Positions 26,691-39,065 of a stretch of DNA of 64,000 bases are shown in pieces. The stretch lies in contig JAJEKB010021838.1 of NCBI GenBank assembly GCA_022393335.1, positions 1 through 64,000 of the forward strand. Reading direction: 5' to 3'. This DNA comes from Macrotrachela quadricornifera (Eukaryota > Rotifera > Eurotatoria > Philodinida > Philodinidae). A program made the position numbers and the translations under genes. Position 1 is the first letter of the stretch. Each line of letters opens with the position of its first letter. The notes beneath the pieces are model-generated. The model did no database searches. It was not told where the DNA came from and saw only the letters and a program-made list of their open reading frames with translations.

Positions 26691-27270
26691 ATAAAACAGA
26701 AAGAAGCACGTGATTGGTTAATTCACATTCCTTCTTTCAACTTGAATTCATTTATCGTTTTCGACCTAATCAAATTAAAATTGATTTAATTTGAAAATAG
26801 TTTAATTATTTTGTATCATAATTTTGTTGTGTTCAAAAAATACATTCTGATGATTTTAATTTAACAATGCATTTAAATAAGAGAATTTTAATTTAGTTCT
26901 GAGGCTAAAACGCACAATCTAAATTTAAATTTAAATTTAAATAATATTATAAGACCAAAAAAAAATTAATTTCTTTTTATTTTATAAATAGTTTTTAATT
27001 TTTTTTGGTATTCAAGATTTTTTCCAATGTAACTAACTAATTCTAGTTGAGCATAATCCAAAAAAATATTCCTTTAAAAAATTAGATTTATTTTGTTTAG
27101 CACGTTTAAATCATTTTATGTTATATAATAAACAATTTTTCATTTATTCGATAACTTGAAAACTTTGAGTAAAATTATATTAAATAGCATCGAAAGAACA
27201 TCTATGGACTTGTAGAAGTTGGTCTGTTGATTATATGGCTCAATGGACTAAATGATGAATAAGTGATAAA
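26691..27270. other. AT-rich intergenic
   Basis: No gene seen. It contains a small ATTTAAATTTAAATTT-type repeat near 26920 and A/T runs. Confidence 0.5.
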
Positions 27271-28430
27271 TTTTATACATGTTCCAACCTAACCTTCATC
27301 CTTACATATTTCAGTTTAGACTAGTCTTGACTCGTCCACAACATAAGATTGCAAGTCATCGTATGTGGCATCGTGGGTGCTCTTACTTTTTTAAAATTTA
27401 CAACCGTTTTCGGACGGGCGTCAAGGATGATTCTTTATGCCTAGTCTTTTTCTCAAAAAAGACTAAACCTAACAGACAAAATGATGCCCATCAGTTACGG
27501 AGTCAGGATGTGGACTATGGACGACGAATAATTTCGGACGAGTCATGTAGTAAGACTTTTGGAGAAAAAGACTGGACGAGACGTGTCGTCACGACTAGGA
27601 AACCGACTAGTCTTTTTACCCGCCCTTAGCTCACCTGGGTTCAATCATTTGTGATGTTCACAACAAGGAAAATATTTCCGACAAAAAAATATATTGGAAA
27701 CGCTAATCTTACAGAGAAAAAACTTCACGTTTCCGATAAAACCTCTAAGGCACCCCCAGTTTTCGAGAAAATCAATCGGCCCTCAAAAGGATTCTCAGCA
27801 TTTCACAGAGTATTGTCGAGAACATTTGGATTAAAATCCTACAAAACTCGACAATTGTGTTCCACTGCTTCTGATACCATCAAAGGAAGTGCCATTATAA
27901 TTGGTATTAACACCGATCTGTAGGGTTCATTGTCAACTAACTAGATCAATCTTGATCGTGAACTATAGCTAGATGGGTTTCAATTCAATAATTAATGTGA
28001 TTAATCACTAATGCTTATGGTCCGATTAATTACTAAATTTTCTCATGGTACCTAATTAAGGCATTTACAAAGACCCAAGCTACCATCGGATCGTGTTCGA
28101 CCGTCATATTTCTGTCGAAAGCAAACGGATTCGACTTAACGAAATTTTAGTAGTTGAAGACGACTGACATTTGATTAATTGTGATGGAATTCTATTAGAA
28201 TTTGTTTGATTTTGACACAATCTGACTCGGAATACAGTTCGCTAGATCGTTTGTTCCATTCGACTCAATCATATTCTTATATGTATGCATGGTTACTTTA
28301 TCGATCACTGAAATATCGATGGACTCTTGTGAGTTCATCCGGCGACCATACCAATATCATAGAGGCCTTGTCTTTCTACTCTTTGCTTTTTTCTGTGTTC
28401 GTGCTACGCATACTTTATTTCGTATAAATC
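27271..28430 (+). other. Higher-GC island, possible remnant of a mobile element
   Basis: Base composition rises relative to the flanks. The stretch 27300-27630 has partial inverted matches (GACTAGTCTTGACTCGTCC against GGACGAG..CGACTAGTC). From 27651 an open frame of 90 residues with Lys/Ser/Thr-rich, non-repetitive composition continues after a stop in the same frame to about 28427 with roughly a dozen stops. No domain was recognised. It may be a decayed transposon or gag-like frame, but this is weak. Confidence 0.3.
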
Positions 28431-29510
28431 GATGATTAGATATGTTTTTGTTACTAATCATTAATTTATCATTTACACATGCTTTTATTAAAAGTAAAAA
28501 CATAATGAAAATATTTTTTTCTCTCAACCTTGTCCAAAAATATTTTAGAATAATATGCCTGATAATAGTACAATAAATGCATTTTTTTTACAACAGAAAA
28601 TATGTAAAATATCAACTTATATCACTAAAACGATTTAATAATAAAACATCCTCATATTTTACATCTAGTTTTTGAATATTAAAAGTAAATAATTGAAAAA
28701 AATAATTTCAATAAAATAAATCTTAAGCCAATCAATGCTTTATCATATATTCATTTTCTACGAAAGAAAGATTTTGATTGTGAATCTATTATATGGATTT
28801 TATCCTTCGATACATTCATACATGATAACTTTAATACAAAATGCGGTACAATTCAAAGTTATATTATCGTTAATGTTGGAAAAAAATAAAATTATCAAAC
28901 TTATTTCATCTTTTTCTCTATAATATATTAGAGAATATAATCAGTCATCATTTATAGTTGTAAATCATTAAAATTATTTGAAAATTTAAAATATTCAATT
29001 TAACGTATTTTATTTTCGTTAAGTATGACAAAATAAGTGAATTAAAAATAAACTTTACTTATAAATTTCATTTTCTCTATTTCTATTCTCTCCACAATGA
29101 TTGTAAACATATGAAAATATTGTTTTACTTTGCAATTTTTTATATTCTTAAACATCCTTCAAAGCAAAAATCTATACATTACATTGTCCATCACATCAAT
29201 TATAATTACAGAAAAAAAAAATTTTTTCATTGACATAAATATAGAATATTATTGGGACACGAAAAATAAGTGATAGAAAAATATCTGTGTGCTTCGCCGA
29301 GAAACAAAAGAAAAAAAAGATAAATGTTAATCATTAAAGCCAAATAAATGACGAAGCATCACTTTTCGCATTACTCATTTGACTAAAGGCAATTTTTGAG
29401 ATATATATATTACAGCCATTTAGAGCATCACAATATACATTCGTATTCATCTACAAAGCTATTGGTCTTCCAACTCCTTATCGACAACAAAGAATACAAT
29501 ACTCAACATC
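28431..29510. other. AT-rich intergenic
   Basis: No gene supported. A TATATATAT box near 29400 lies about 110 bp upstream of the small secreted-protein frame. Confidence 0.45.
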
Positions 29511-29711
29511 ATGGGTGCTCGCCAAGTTATATGTGCCTTCCTCTTCATGCCCATCGTCACAAACAACTGTATGGCAAATAACATATTACAAGATGAAAAT
29601 GAATTATACAATGAATCATTATTTAGTTCCCGTGATTTGAACGATGCTTTATTTGAAAAGCGTATATTCTATTCAATTTTTATCAAATCAATTTTATTTA
29701 CTTGGCATTAA
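29511..29711 (+). CDS. Possible first exon of a small secreted protein
   Basis: The frame begins MGARQVICAFLFMPIVTNNC, which looks like a signal peptide, followed by an acidic stretch with Glu, Asp and Asn and a Lys-Arg pair near residue 51. A good donor (GTATATTC) directly overlaps the Lys-Arg, so the true exon may end near 29657 with the residues after it being intron. A dibasic pair after a signal peptide and acidic spacer resembles a peptide-hormone precursor, but no mature peptide was recognised and no second exon was found. It could also be chance. Confidence 0.3.
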   Translation: MGARQVICAFLFMPIVTNNCMANNILQDENELYNESLFSSRDLNDALFEKRIFYSIFIKSILFTWH

Positions 29712-29759
29712 CTCGAACTCTTATTAATAAATCATTTAATATTTGAATAAACTAATACT

Positions 29760-32700
29760 TGAAATTATATATGTGACGTCTAATCTTCAATTCAGCTAGA
29801 TTTTTTATTTTTATTTCAAAAATAAAACAAATATTTGAATTAATTTATACTATTAGTACGAATTATCTCATTTTCATATGGTATTCGATTGATAGTGTAT
29901 TCAAATTAATGCTTCCATTACTAAAAAAAATATTTAAATAATTATTTTGTCGGAATAATTTATTTTTTATTAAATAATATATTAAAACAATTATCAACCT
30001 TTCATTTCCAATGATAAACATATTAGAACGAAATATTCTTTAGAATAATTCATTATTTATATTCAATTAAATTCTTAACTATCCTTAAGAATTTATTTTA
30101 AAGATTTTTATTCTTGACCAATTTCAATTTTCACATTATATGTTTTTTAAAAACATCTACAAGTAGTTACTTTACAAATCAACAAAATATATAATTACAA
30201 TTATGGTTAAAACAGTTCTTTTCATACGCCATATCACAATAAAAAAAAACAATCATAAATCACTCTTTCAAAAATGATCAAAATTCAAGAATAAAACTAT
30301 TTTTAGAATAATCCACATCTATAATAATCATTCACAAATATTTCAGTATCAATCATTTATATTAAAAGTTTGAAATAATTGAATAAAGTTTTGTTTTGAA
30401 CTATTCATTTTCAATAAGATGTTTAATTAAGAAAAACTCTAAAGCTTTTATTTCAAACTTTTCAAAATAATTGAATAAAATTTTTGTGAATCGATCATTG
30501 CTCAGGCAAATAGATAAATTGCATTCGAGAAAGTTAATCATGTTTTCAAACCTTTACTTTGACATAGTCAACACATATTTGTACGGTATGTTACTCAAAA
30601 GAATTCATTTACTACAGAAACTATATTCAAAATGACATTAAACAACATATGTTTCATTGATTAAAATATTCAAATTGTATTTTGATAGGCATAAATCACA
30701 ATTTATATAATTATTCGCACATACATATTCCAAAAATTTGCTTACGAACAATTAACATTGTTGAAAAGAATTGTTCTAGGTGCAAATTATAATTCATATA
30801 ATAATGAATACATTATGATTAAAAAGATTTGCTCATAAATGATCAAAATAGTTGAAAAACATTTTGTTAGATGCAAGTCAGAATTCATGTATCATTACCA
30901 CATTTTGATTGCAATGATTTGCTTATAAACTAATCGAAGTTGTTGAAAAGAATGCTGATAGGTAGAAGTTATATTTCATATTGACATAAATACGTAATGA
31001 TTAGAAAGATTTAATTATATATAAATGAAATGGTTGAAAACATTTCTAATGAGAACAAATCACAATTAATATAATCATCAATATAACTTGGTTACAAAGA
31101 TTTACTCATGAATAACTGAGATAATTTCTCTTATATCCAATTCATAATCAACGTATCATGATTTTCTCTCAAGTTCAAAATCTTATTTTTGATTGTTGAA
31201 AATAATTAAGTAGACTTCTTCTATAAATAATTCATTTCTAACATAGTTATTTATTAAAACTAACATAAAAATATTCAACTAAGAATAAAGTTAATTATTT
31301 GAATAAAATTTTGCTTCGACAAATTCATTTATAATATAAATGTTTGAACAAATCACATATTGTATTATTATTATTGAAAATTGACAATAAAACTATAATT
31401 TCCTATTATTAAAATGTTCGAACAAACATATACTCTTTTTATATCTGATGTTTTTATATAATATAAAATGAATCTAATATCTTGTTTGTTACTTTTAGAA
31501 TTATTCGAATAATTGAATAAAACTCTGTTGAAACAAAATCATCGACTGTATTATATTCAGTTGATATTATTTAAGAGTTATTAATGATAAAATAATGAAA
31601 ATATGAGAATCAAACTTTGGTTAAATTGAATCAATTTTTATTTTATGTTTCACTCGATTCGTTTTATGAAGAATTATTCTTGAAATAATTAACATAGACA
31701 AAAAAAAAGTTTACTTCTAATAATTTCGATATTATAATATCCAAAGACACTAATAGAAACTATTTGTTTTTAATAACATGATCAAAATATTTGAATAGAA
31801 ATTTTGTTTCGAATAAATCATTTATTTTAGAATTTTGAGTAAAGATTTATTTTGAATTTTTTATTAGTCTGATAAGTTTTATATTTGAATAGGATTTTTC
31901 TTCAAATAATTCATGCACTACATCATATACAACGACATTTAATACAGTTCTGTGATTTCAAAATGATTAAAATAGTTGAATTAAATTTTAGTTAAAATAA
32001 TCTATATATTATATACCATTCAAATTAGATCAATTTTAATTCTTTTATTTGAAATACTGAAAATAATTAAGCAAAACTTTGTTCAGAATATTTTATTTCT
32101 AAAATGATATTTAATTAAAATTAAAATTAATTTTAATCCTTTAATTATTCAATAATCGAAATTATTGAATAAAATTCTCCTTTGATTAATTCATTTTTCA
32201 AATCATACTTTATTTATTCGAAATTTATATTGCAATTTCGAAATGATCAAACTATTTGAGTAAAATTTCTAAAAAGTAAAATAATTTCAACATTGTATTA
32301 AATTGACTGAATATGATAAAATGAATGTTTTATTACTAAACAAGTAAAATTTGTTCCCATTGCATTATTTCTATGAAACTATTAATGAGATGATCATAAA
32401 AACATGTTAACAATCTGATATTTCTATTGAATGAACAAAACATATTGAAATATGATTGTACACAATGTTAGAAAAATTGTCAATCATATTATCTTTATTG
32501 AAAGTTACAAAGAAAAATTTTTAGTAAAACTGATTAACATAATTGAATAAAGAAATCCTTGAAAATATTCATTTCTTATTAGATATTTTAATATCATTGT
32601 TACCTCAAAATCAAATCTGAAAAATAAATAATATTGATGAATAAAACATTTGTATATAAAATTTTTTTTTGTGTAATATATAATTATTATCAAAATCAAA

Positions 32701-34150
32701 GTTTTATTTCCAATTATATGAATATTTAAATAGAATTTTGGTAGAAATCATTCATTTAATTACTTGACATAAATTAAAATTCATTGATTTTATTTTAATC
32801 AAAAAGGCAATCGGAATATTTGAGTAGAATTATTATTGATACAATGCATTTACTATTTTATATTCAAATAGAACTAACACAAAATAATTTGTTTTAGAAA
32901 GAGCATAACACTTAAGTTGTATTTTAATATAAAAGATTAGTTCTCATAGATCTTCTTCATCTCAACTTATGAAGAAATATTTTCCTAGAATAAATGACAA
33001 TACGTGAACAGTATTTCACTGACAATAATTCATATTTTATATGACATTGATATAAAAATAATTTCTACTTATTTATTTTAAATTAATTGAAATATTTAAA
33101 AGTAATCATTCTTAATATTATGCATGTTATAGTTCTCATTCGATCTGTATCAAGTTTAAATCTTCATTTTCAATTATTTAAATATTTGAGTATATTTATA
33201 ATAAAAATATTTCGTATTTTCCTTCCTATCTTATTCGTTTAAATACTGAATATAATATATGAAAGAGTAACATATTTAAATATGTTTTTACTTAGTACAA
33301 ATAATATAATATACAATATTCGATTAAAACCATTTGCAATTTTATGCATCAAAATGGCTAAAAGATATAAACAACATAGTAATCAACATGGATCATTGTT
33401 CCTTATATATTTGACCGAAATAAAATAAAGATGTTTATTTAAATATGGCTATAAAATATATTAATATAACTTTGTTAAAGTAATATGATTTATGATATGA
33501 TATTTTCTTTCGAGTGATCGCGACATTTATTTTCTATATGATGAATATGTGTGAACAAAACTTTGGTATAAATATCTCAATTCTTATGTGACTTCGAATG
33601 TTGAATATTTTGAAACTGTTATTTTCTCGTAAAATCAAATATATATGAATAAAACATATGTGAATACAATTTCTTTCGTATAAGTTAATCTTTAAATGAT
33701 TTCTCATCGAAAGATATTTTATTTTTTTTTATTCGAAACAGTGAAAATATGTGAACGACATTATTACACTATTGAGAACAAATCAATTTTTTCCTTAAAT
33801 TTGATATTGTAAACGACTATTTATTTATGCGTTCACTATATGAGCGAATGATTGGAATCGAATTCTTTTAATTCCAAGTCATTTTTGTCATTGTCTTCAA
33901 TCTGAAATAATTTCGATTTGTTTGAGTCACATGATGAACATATTTTATATGTTAATATCATATTGGTAGTTTAGTTATATATTTAATTTTGAGTAACCAA
34001 AGTATTTGAATAATTTGTCAACCTAAATGGAAAAAGTCAGTCATTTAACTATTGATTACAGGTGTTTATTATTTTCATGATAAATCTTTTATAGATTTTA
34101 GATAAAAAACTACATCGAACCAACTTGATGAGATTCAATACTACGAACAA
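29760..34150. repeat. Diverged ~100-bp AT-rich tandem monomers
   Basis: A gene-free tract in which a degenerate monomer recurs: a block like TTGAATAAAATTTTGTTTCG followed by AATAATTCATTTATTATAT and then GATNAAAAT. Clear instances start near 30375, 30470, 31295, 31515, 31790, 31885, 31985, 32075, 32165 and 32255, giving spacing of about 90-125 bp with some gaps. Copies are strongly diverged. It resembles an old satellite block or an expanded intron; no transcript evidence can be given. Short open frames in it are chance. Confidence 0.6.
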
Positions 34151-35040
34151 TTTTACTTTTTTTACATATTATTCTCGCCTTTGTCTTTTAAAATTATTTA
34201 TTCGTCATTTTTTTTAATTATTTTTTTTCGTCTCAATAAACTTTTCTATTCATAAAAAAATTTAAAAAATATTGCATTGCGAAAGTTGATAATCATCGAG
34301 ATATAAATAACGATTTAGCTTTGAGAGAAATTCAATAAATATTATTGCAGGTATATAAACATTATTTCTTACTGCATTGTTCAAACTTCCAGACATGTCA
34401 TGATGTTTTATTTCGATCAATTATTATTTATACACTACAGATGTGTCCATTACGGCTGAAAACCTACGACTGATGTGTCGCAATCATAAAAAGGTAGAAC
34501 TTCTATTCTGTAATGGTCTGTAATAAAAGTTCTAGGTGCATAGCCTCCGGTCCAACGGTGTTAGAAAGCTGTTTTCAATGTTATTAACATCATGACATTG
34601 TACCAGGATTTTTGTTACTAATTTAGAAGATTTATTTAGTTTGAGGATGTTGTATTTGTGAAGGAGATCTATGATTTTACGCTTTTGTTACTCGGACTTG
34701 TAAAAAGTCCGAAAATTTTGTTTTAGATAAATTAGCCACAAGTTACACCTATGGAGATATAATTTGGTATGCTGTTAGTGTACGATCGCGAATCAAATCT
34801 GATTCTAAGAGTATTACGATCGAGTTGATTGAATTTTGAAAGTTTATTGTCTATAAAAGATATTATCAATAACTGTGAAAGTCTCATTATGAGAAAAAAT
34901 TCTAAATTTAATTAAAGAAGAAGACGATTGTGTTTTTGTATCACATGTATTCATAGTAGTGAGTCGGTATCTTTTTACTTGATATTACAATTATGAAAAA
35001 GAAATTGACGTGAAAAGAGGATGAAATAAGATTTTTCGGA
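34151..35040. other. Intergenic, no gene seen
   Basis: Base composition becomes more mixed than in the preceding tract. No coding region or RNA gene was recognised. Confidence 0.4.
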
Positions 35041-37446
35041 CATGTCTACAAAGTTATCAGCAGGTTCAAGTTCTTTCAAGTAAAATTCGAATCAACAATT
35101 TTCCCGATAAAATAAACAACTGTTTTCAGTGCAGAATTCAGTTTCCAATCAACTAGCCATCTCAAAAACTCAAAAAAAAATCATTCAAGGCCGTGTAAAA
35201 AAACAAAAACTACTTTTTTCATCCAAAAATTCGTGATAAAATGCATAATTTCAAGAAATATTCAACATCACACCTGTCCAGCCAAAGCAAATCAGAGTCC
35301 CCAATAAGCAATTAAGTTCCATACCGAACGATGCTCCTCTTTTATTTCCAAAAAATCTCGAAAATATTCGAAAGAGTAAAGAAAATTCTTCACTTCAATA
35401 AATATATATTCATAAGTTCTTTTGATTTTAGTACTATACAATTCTTAATTGTGTATAATATACTAATCTGAATATGCTACCAGGCCAGCAGTGCGGGTCA
35501 TAGACCCTGTACCTTTGCATTAATATTAAAAGAGAGTAATATACACAACAATGGGTTAGATTATCACATATTCAATACTATGGTAAAAACTGCTCTTTTA
35601 TTTGACTATAAGAGTTCGACTGAGCAAATATCAATATTGATTTTTTTATAGGAATATCTTTATTTATAACTAAAGTTCTAATTAGCTGTTAATTAATGAA
35701 TTCAATCTGAGCTTGTGAATGATTTATCGAACATCGTGCTCCATTTTGTCTACTATTTACATATGAAATGTTTTTTTTTATAAATTTATTCGAAACTAGA
35801 AATTATTGATTACGATTTGAAATCCTCTCAACAAAAATATTTATTTAGTTCGATATAATTATTTTATAAAGCCAATTTCATACTACGACTCCATCTACCT
35901 CTGCTCGACATTATTCACTAGAATTTTAGCGCACACTAAAAAAATAGTTATCTAACTTAATTGCTTGTTGCTTCTACAAAATCATTTTTTCCTTTTTCAT
36001 CATCGCTCCACTCAAAATCTTCTCAAATTTCTATCGACATCCAAAAGAGAAAATCACTCTTTACATTCGATTTCAAGTCAATGAACAAAAAATGTTCAGT
36101 TACTTTTCCTTTTTTTTCTTGAACTTTGCTCTCGGGTGAAGTGTGTCTCATCTAAATATATTAATTATTTCAATAGATTTATTCTATATAGACACAAAAC
36201 ATATTCTTCTACACATTGAAACATTTGAAAACAGTCGACATTCATAGGTTTTTTTTCATATAGAGAGAGAAATTCAACTACTGTAGGTTGATGTCTCCGA
36301 CCTAAAAATAAAAATAGTGAAGATCTTTTCTTCAATATTCACAGAAAAATAAAATCACTTTAACAAACAAATTCTATAGTTCATATACTTATACAAAAAT
36401 AAGAACTTTACAAATCTATTTAATAAAAAACTTTAATTACAATTTTAACTAAATTTTCCATTCGTTTGCAACATTCACTAACTGTTCAACTAACAACAAT
36501 CTCGGATACCTCACCTAAAACTAAATTTACTCGTAAAATCTTCATACGAATTATTAAAGTACTTCTACTTTCTATATGAATACTTGTAGAATTTAAAAAG
36601 ATTATTCTTATTATATGAATGTCTATCTTCCGAAGATATCTTTTTCATAGCTATTTTATGCTTCTGTAATCCTTTATTAGCTTTTAAAAACTAACTAAAT
36701 ATTATCAATTGAAGTACAATTTAGTTTTTTATTCAGCGACACTTGTATATGAAAACATCTTTCTGTATGAATTCTTTGAGGATAGAGTCTCTGGAAACTT
36801 TTCAATAATAATTATTTGATTTTTTTTCAAGATGGTGATCATTTTAAAAGAATAAACTAAGAGTTCCAATTGATATAAAATATAATTCTCTTTCTATGAC
36901 AAGCATTTGTTTGAGAAGAATATGCTTTGTTTATGAATATTTCTATAGTATGATATCTGAAGATCTTTCGTCGAGAAGTATTTGATGTTTTTTAAGATGT
37001 TGATTATTTTTTAAAGAATAAACCAAGACTTTCAATCGATATAAAATTTATTTGGTTAGGACGGCATTTTTTTTCGAATATTTCCATGTCCGAATTGTGA
37101 AAATCTTTCAATGAGAACTATTTGATTTTTTTGAGAATATTGGGAAATAAACGAAGAGCACCTCTCATCGTGGAATTTAATTATCTATTGGGAACTCTGA
37201 TTTGTTTTGCCAGGAATAGTAATACGTTGAGTTTTTCTTGAAATTATTCATTTTATTGCGATTTTTTGAGTAAAAAAGGTAGTTTTTCTTTTTTTATCCG
37301 GCCCTGAACGAAGTTTTCTTTTGAGTTTTTGAGATAGATATTCGACTCGAAATTCAATTGTGCACTCAGGACAGTTGTTTATTTTATCGAGACAACTGTT
37401 GGTTCAAGTATTAGTTGAAAAAAGTCGGAGCTACTGATAAGATTAT
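35041..37446. mobile_element. 2.4-kb interval bounded by ~200-bp inverted repeats
   Basis: The block at about 35045-35250 matches the complement of 37235-37446. Shared pieces are CGATAAAATAAACAACTGT, CTCAAAAACTCAAAA, AGGCCG/GGGCCGG and ATAATTTCAAGAAA. The interior has no coding capacity and contains a small tandem repeat near the right arm. This could be a decayed transposon with long ends, or two independent inverted copies of one element. Exact ends and target duplication were not found. Confidence 0.6.
36799..37200. repeat. Tandem repeat, ~140-166-bp units, about 2.5 copies
   Basis: Units begin near 36799, 36965 and 37105. Each starts CTTTC followed by ATTTGAT, TTAAAGAATAAAC.AAGA, TTCAAT.GATATAAAAT and GAATATTTC. 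Units are diverged. Confidence 0.6.
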
Positions 37447-38260
37447 ACACATTTATTTAACACTGTTTCGTTTTTCTAAACTAATAAATACAGAAAAGTG
37501 TTTAATTAATAAATATTTTTAAGTTAATTAAAATTTGTGGAAACACCGAATTAGATGAATAAATTCGATTATTTAACAATAAATATACTTTCGATTTATG
37601 TTAAATCGCAGAAAAGAACTTTAATTTTTCTTTCTATTATTTCTAATAGAGTTTTCTTCGTAGTTATTTATTTCAAAATTTATGCTATTATAATCAAATG
37701 AAATGTTCAAGAAATTTTTCAATGTAAATTTTATTTGACACATTATTCGAAAAATTTCAACCTTTTCTATAAATCTTAATACTATCTTGCAAAATTTGTT
37801 GTTCATTACTAAGAACAAGCTTAATATATAATATCCAATAGAATTTTAAATATACATATAACGTCTTCAAAGATAATTTCATAGAGTAATCTCACCAGTG
37901 TATATTATTTTAAACAAAATAAAAACAAAGATTAACCCTTCATCTCTGAAACCATTCCATAAGAACTACTAATAAAATAATCAGACAAATAAAATATTAG
38001 TCTCTCTCGAATATGATAATGGTATGATCGGATCGGCCATACACACTACTCGATGTTCATATTAGTTTGCTTATTCTATTGATGATTAGAAAGAGGAGAG
38101 GAGTGAAGTGAGACGGAAAATAGGATTTATTTTCTCTATTATTATAGTATTTATTAGACAAAAATAGCATTTAGACATTTTTATTTGACTAATAAAAGAA
38201 AATTGAAGCTATTATTAACAATACATATATTTCTCGTACGCGTTTTTTGAAAGCACTTCG
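37447..38260. other. AT-rich intergenic
   Basis: No gene, RNA gene or clear repeat seen. Confidence 0.45.
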
Positions 38261-38269
38261 GTTTATCTT

Positions 38270-39056
38270 GGTCAAAAAAAGTGAGCTCGACACGTAAACT
38301 CTAAATTTCGAGCTGACTTACGCATCCATATTTTACCATTATTTCGAAGTCCATAATGCCATTACTGGCTACCAAATAACTAGTTCCACAATATTCTACC
38401 AATAACCATCAATTAAGCATAGTGCTAAATTAATCACAGTGCTCAACTAATTAGTGCTTATTACACATAGTACTCAGCTAATTAGCACTAATTAGGTACA
38501 ATATCCAGCTAATTAGCGCTAATTGAGCACAGCACTCAGTTAATTAGCACTAAGTAGGTACAAAATCCAGCTAATTAGCGCTGATTGACCATAGTACTCA
38601 GCTAATTAGCACTAATTAATTGAGTACGCGGCCTAATTAGTGTTAATTATTTGAGTGCTGTGTTCAATTAGCACTAATTAGCTGAGTACTATGCTTAATT
38701 AGCACTAATTAATTTAGTACTTATCGTCTTCATCCTCATTGGCAGAAATATGTAGGGCAATTTCATTAGATTTCAGAAGTGGTTCGGTGGATTCGGGTAA
38801 TTCATTAGAAGTATCTCATTAATTTCCGGAAATAATTAACGCTTTCATTAATGACTGGAAGTAATTTGAAAGATATTGTTGATCACTGATGCTAATTTGC
38901 TGTAATTAGCGATATACTTAGCAATGTCTAATTAATTTTAGGGTAAACCTATATTGGAGGAAAAGTCTGGACTGATTTTCTTGGTAAACTGTGGACTGGT
39001 GTGAGGTGAGCTCGAAATTTTGAGCCTACGACGATTCGAGCTCACTTTTTTTGACC
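38270..39056. mobile_element. Mutator-like MITE with 9-bp target duplication
   Basis: A 787-bp element with perfect 20-bp ends GGTCAAAAAAAGTGAGCTCG (left, and as the complement at the right). It is flanked by GTTTATCTT at 38261-38269 and 39057-39065, a perfect 9-bp duplication. A 9-bp duplication is characteristic of Mutator-type elements, but no transposase is present. Its middle is a palindromic array of 31-bp units. Confidence 0.87.
38425..38722. repeat. 31-bp tandem array with alternating units, then inverted
   Basis: Units start AGCTAATTAGCACTAATTAG. Two variants alternate (ending GGTACAATATCC and GAGCACAGCACTC), giving a 62-bp higher-order period. At about 38636 the array turns into its inverted complement (ATTAGTGTTAATTATTTGAG..). 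It lies wholly inside the Mutator-like MITE. Confidence 0.75.
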
Positions 39057-39065
39057 GTTTATCTT

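Noticed and set aside
34437..34600. CAGATGTGTCCATTACGG near 34437 as another hAT tip
   Set aside because: No matching inverted end or 8-bp duplication found within a reasonable distance.
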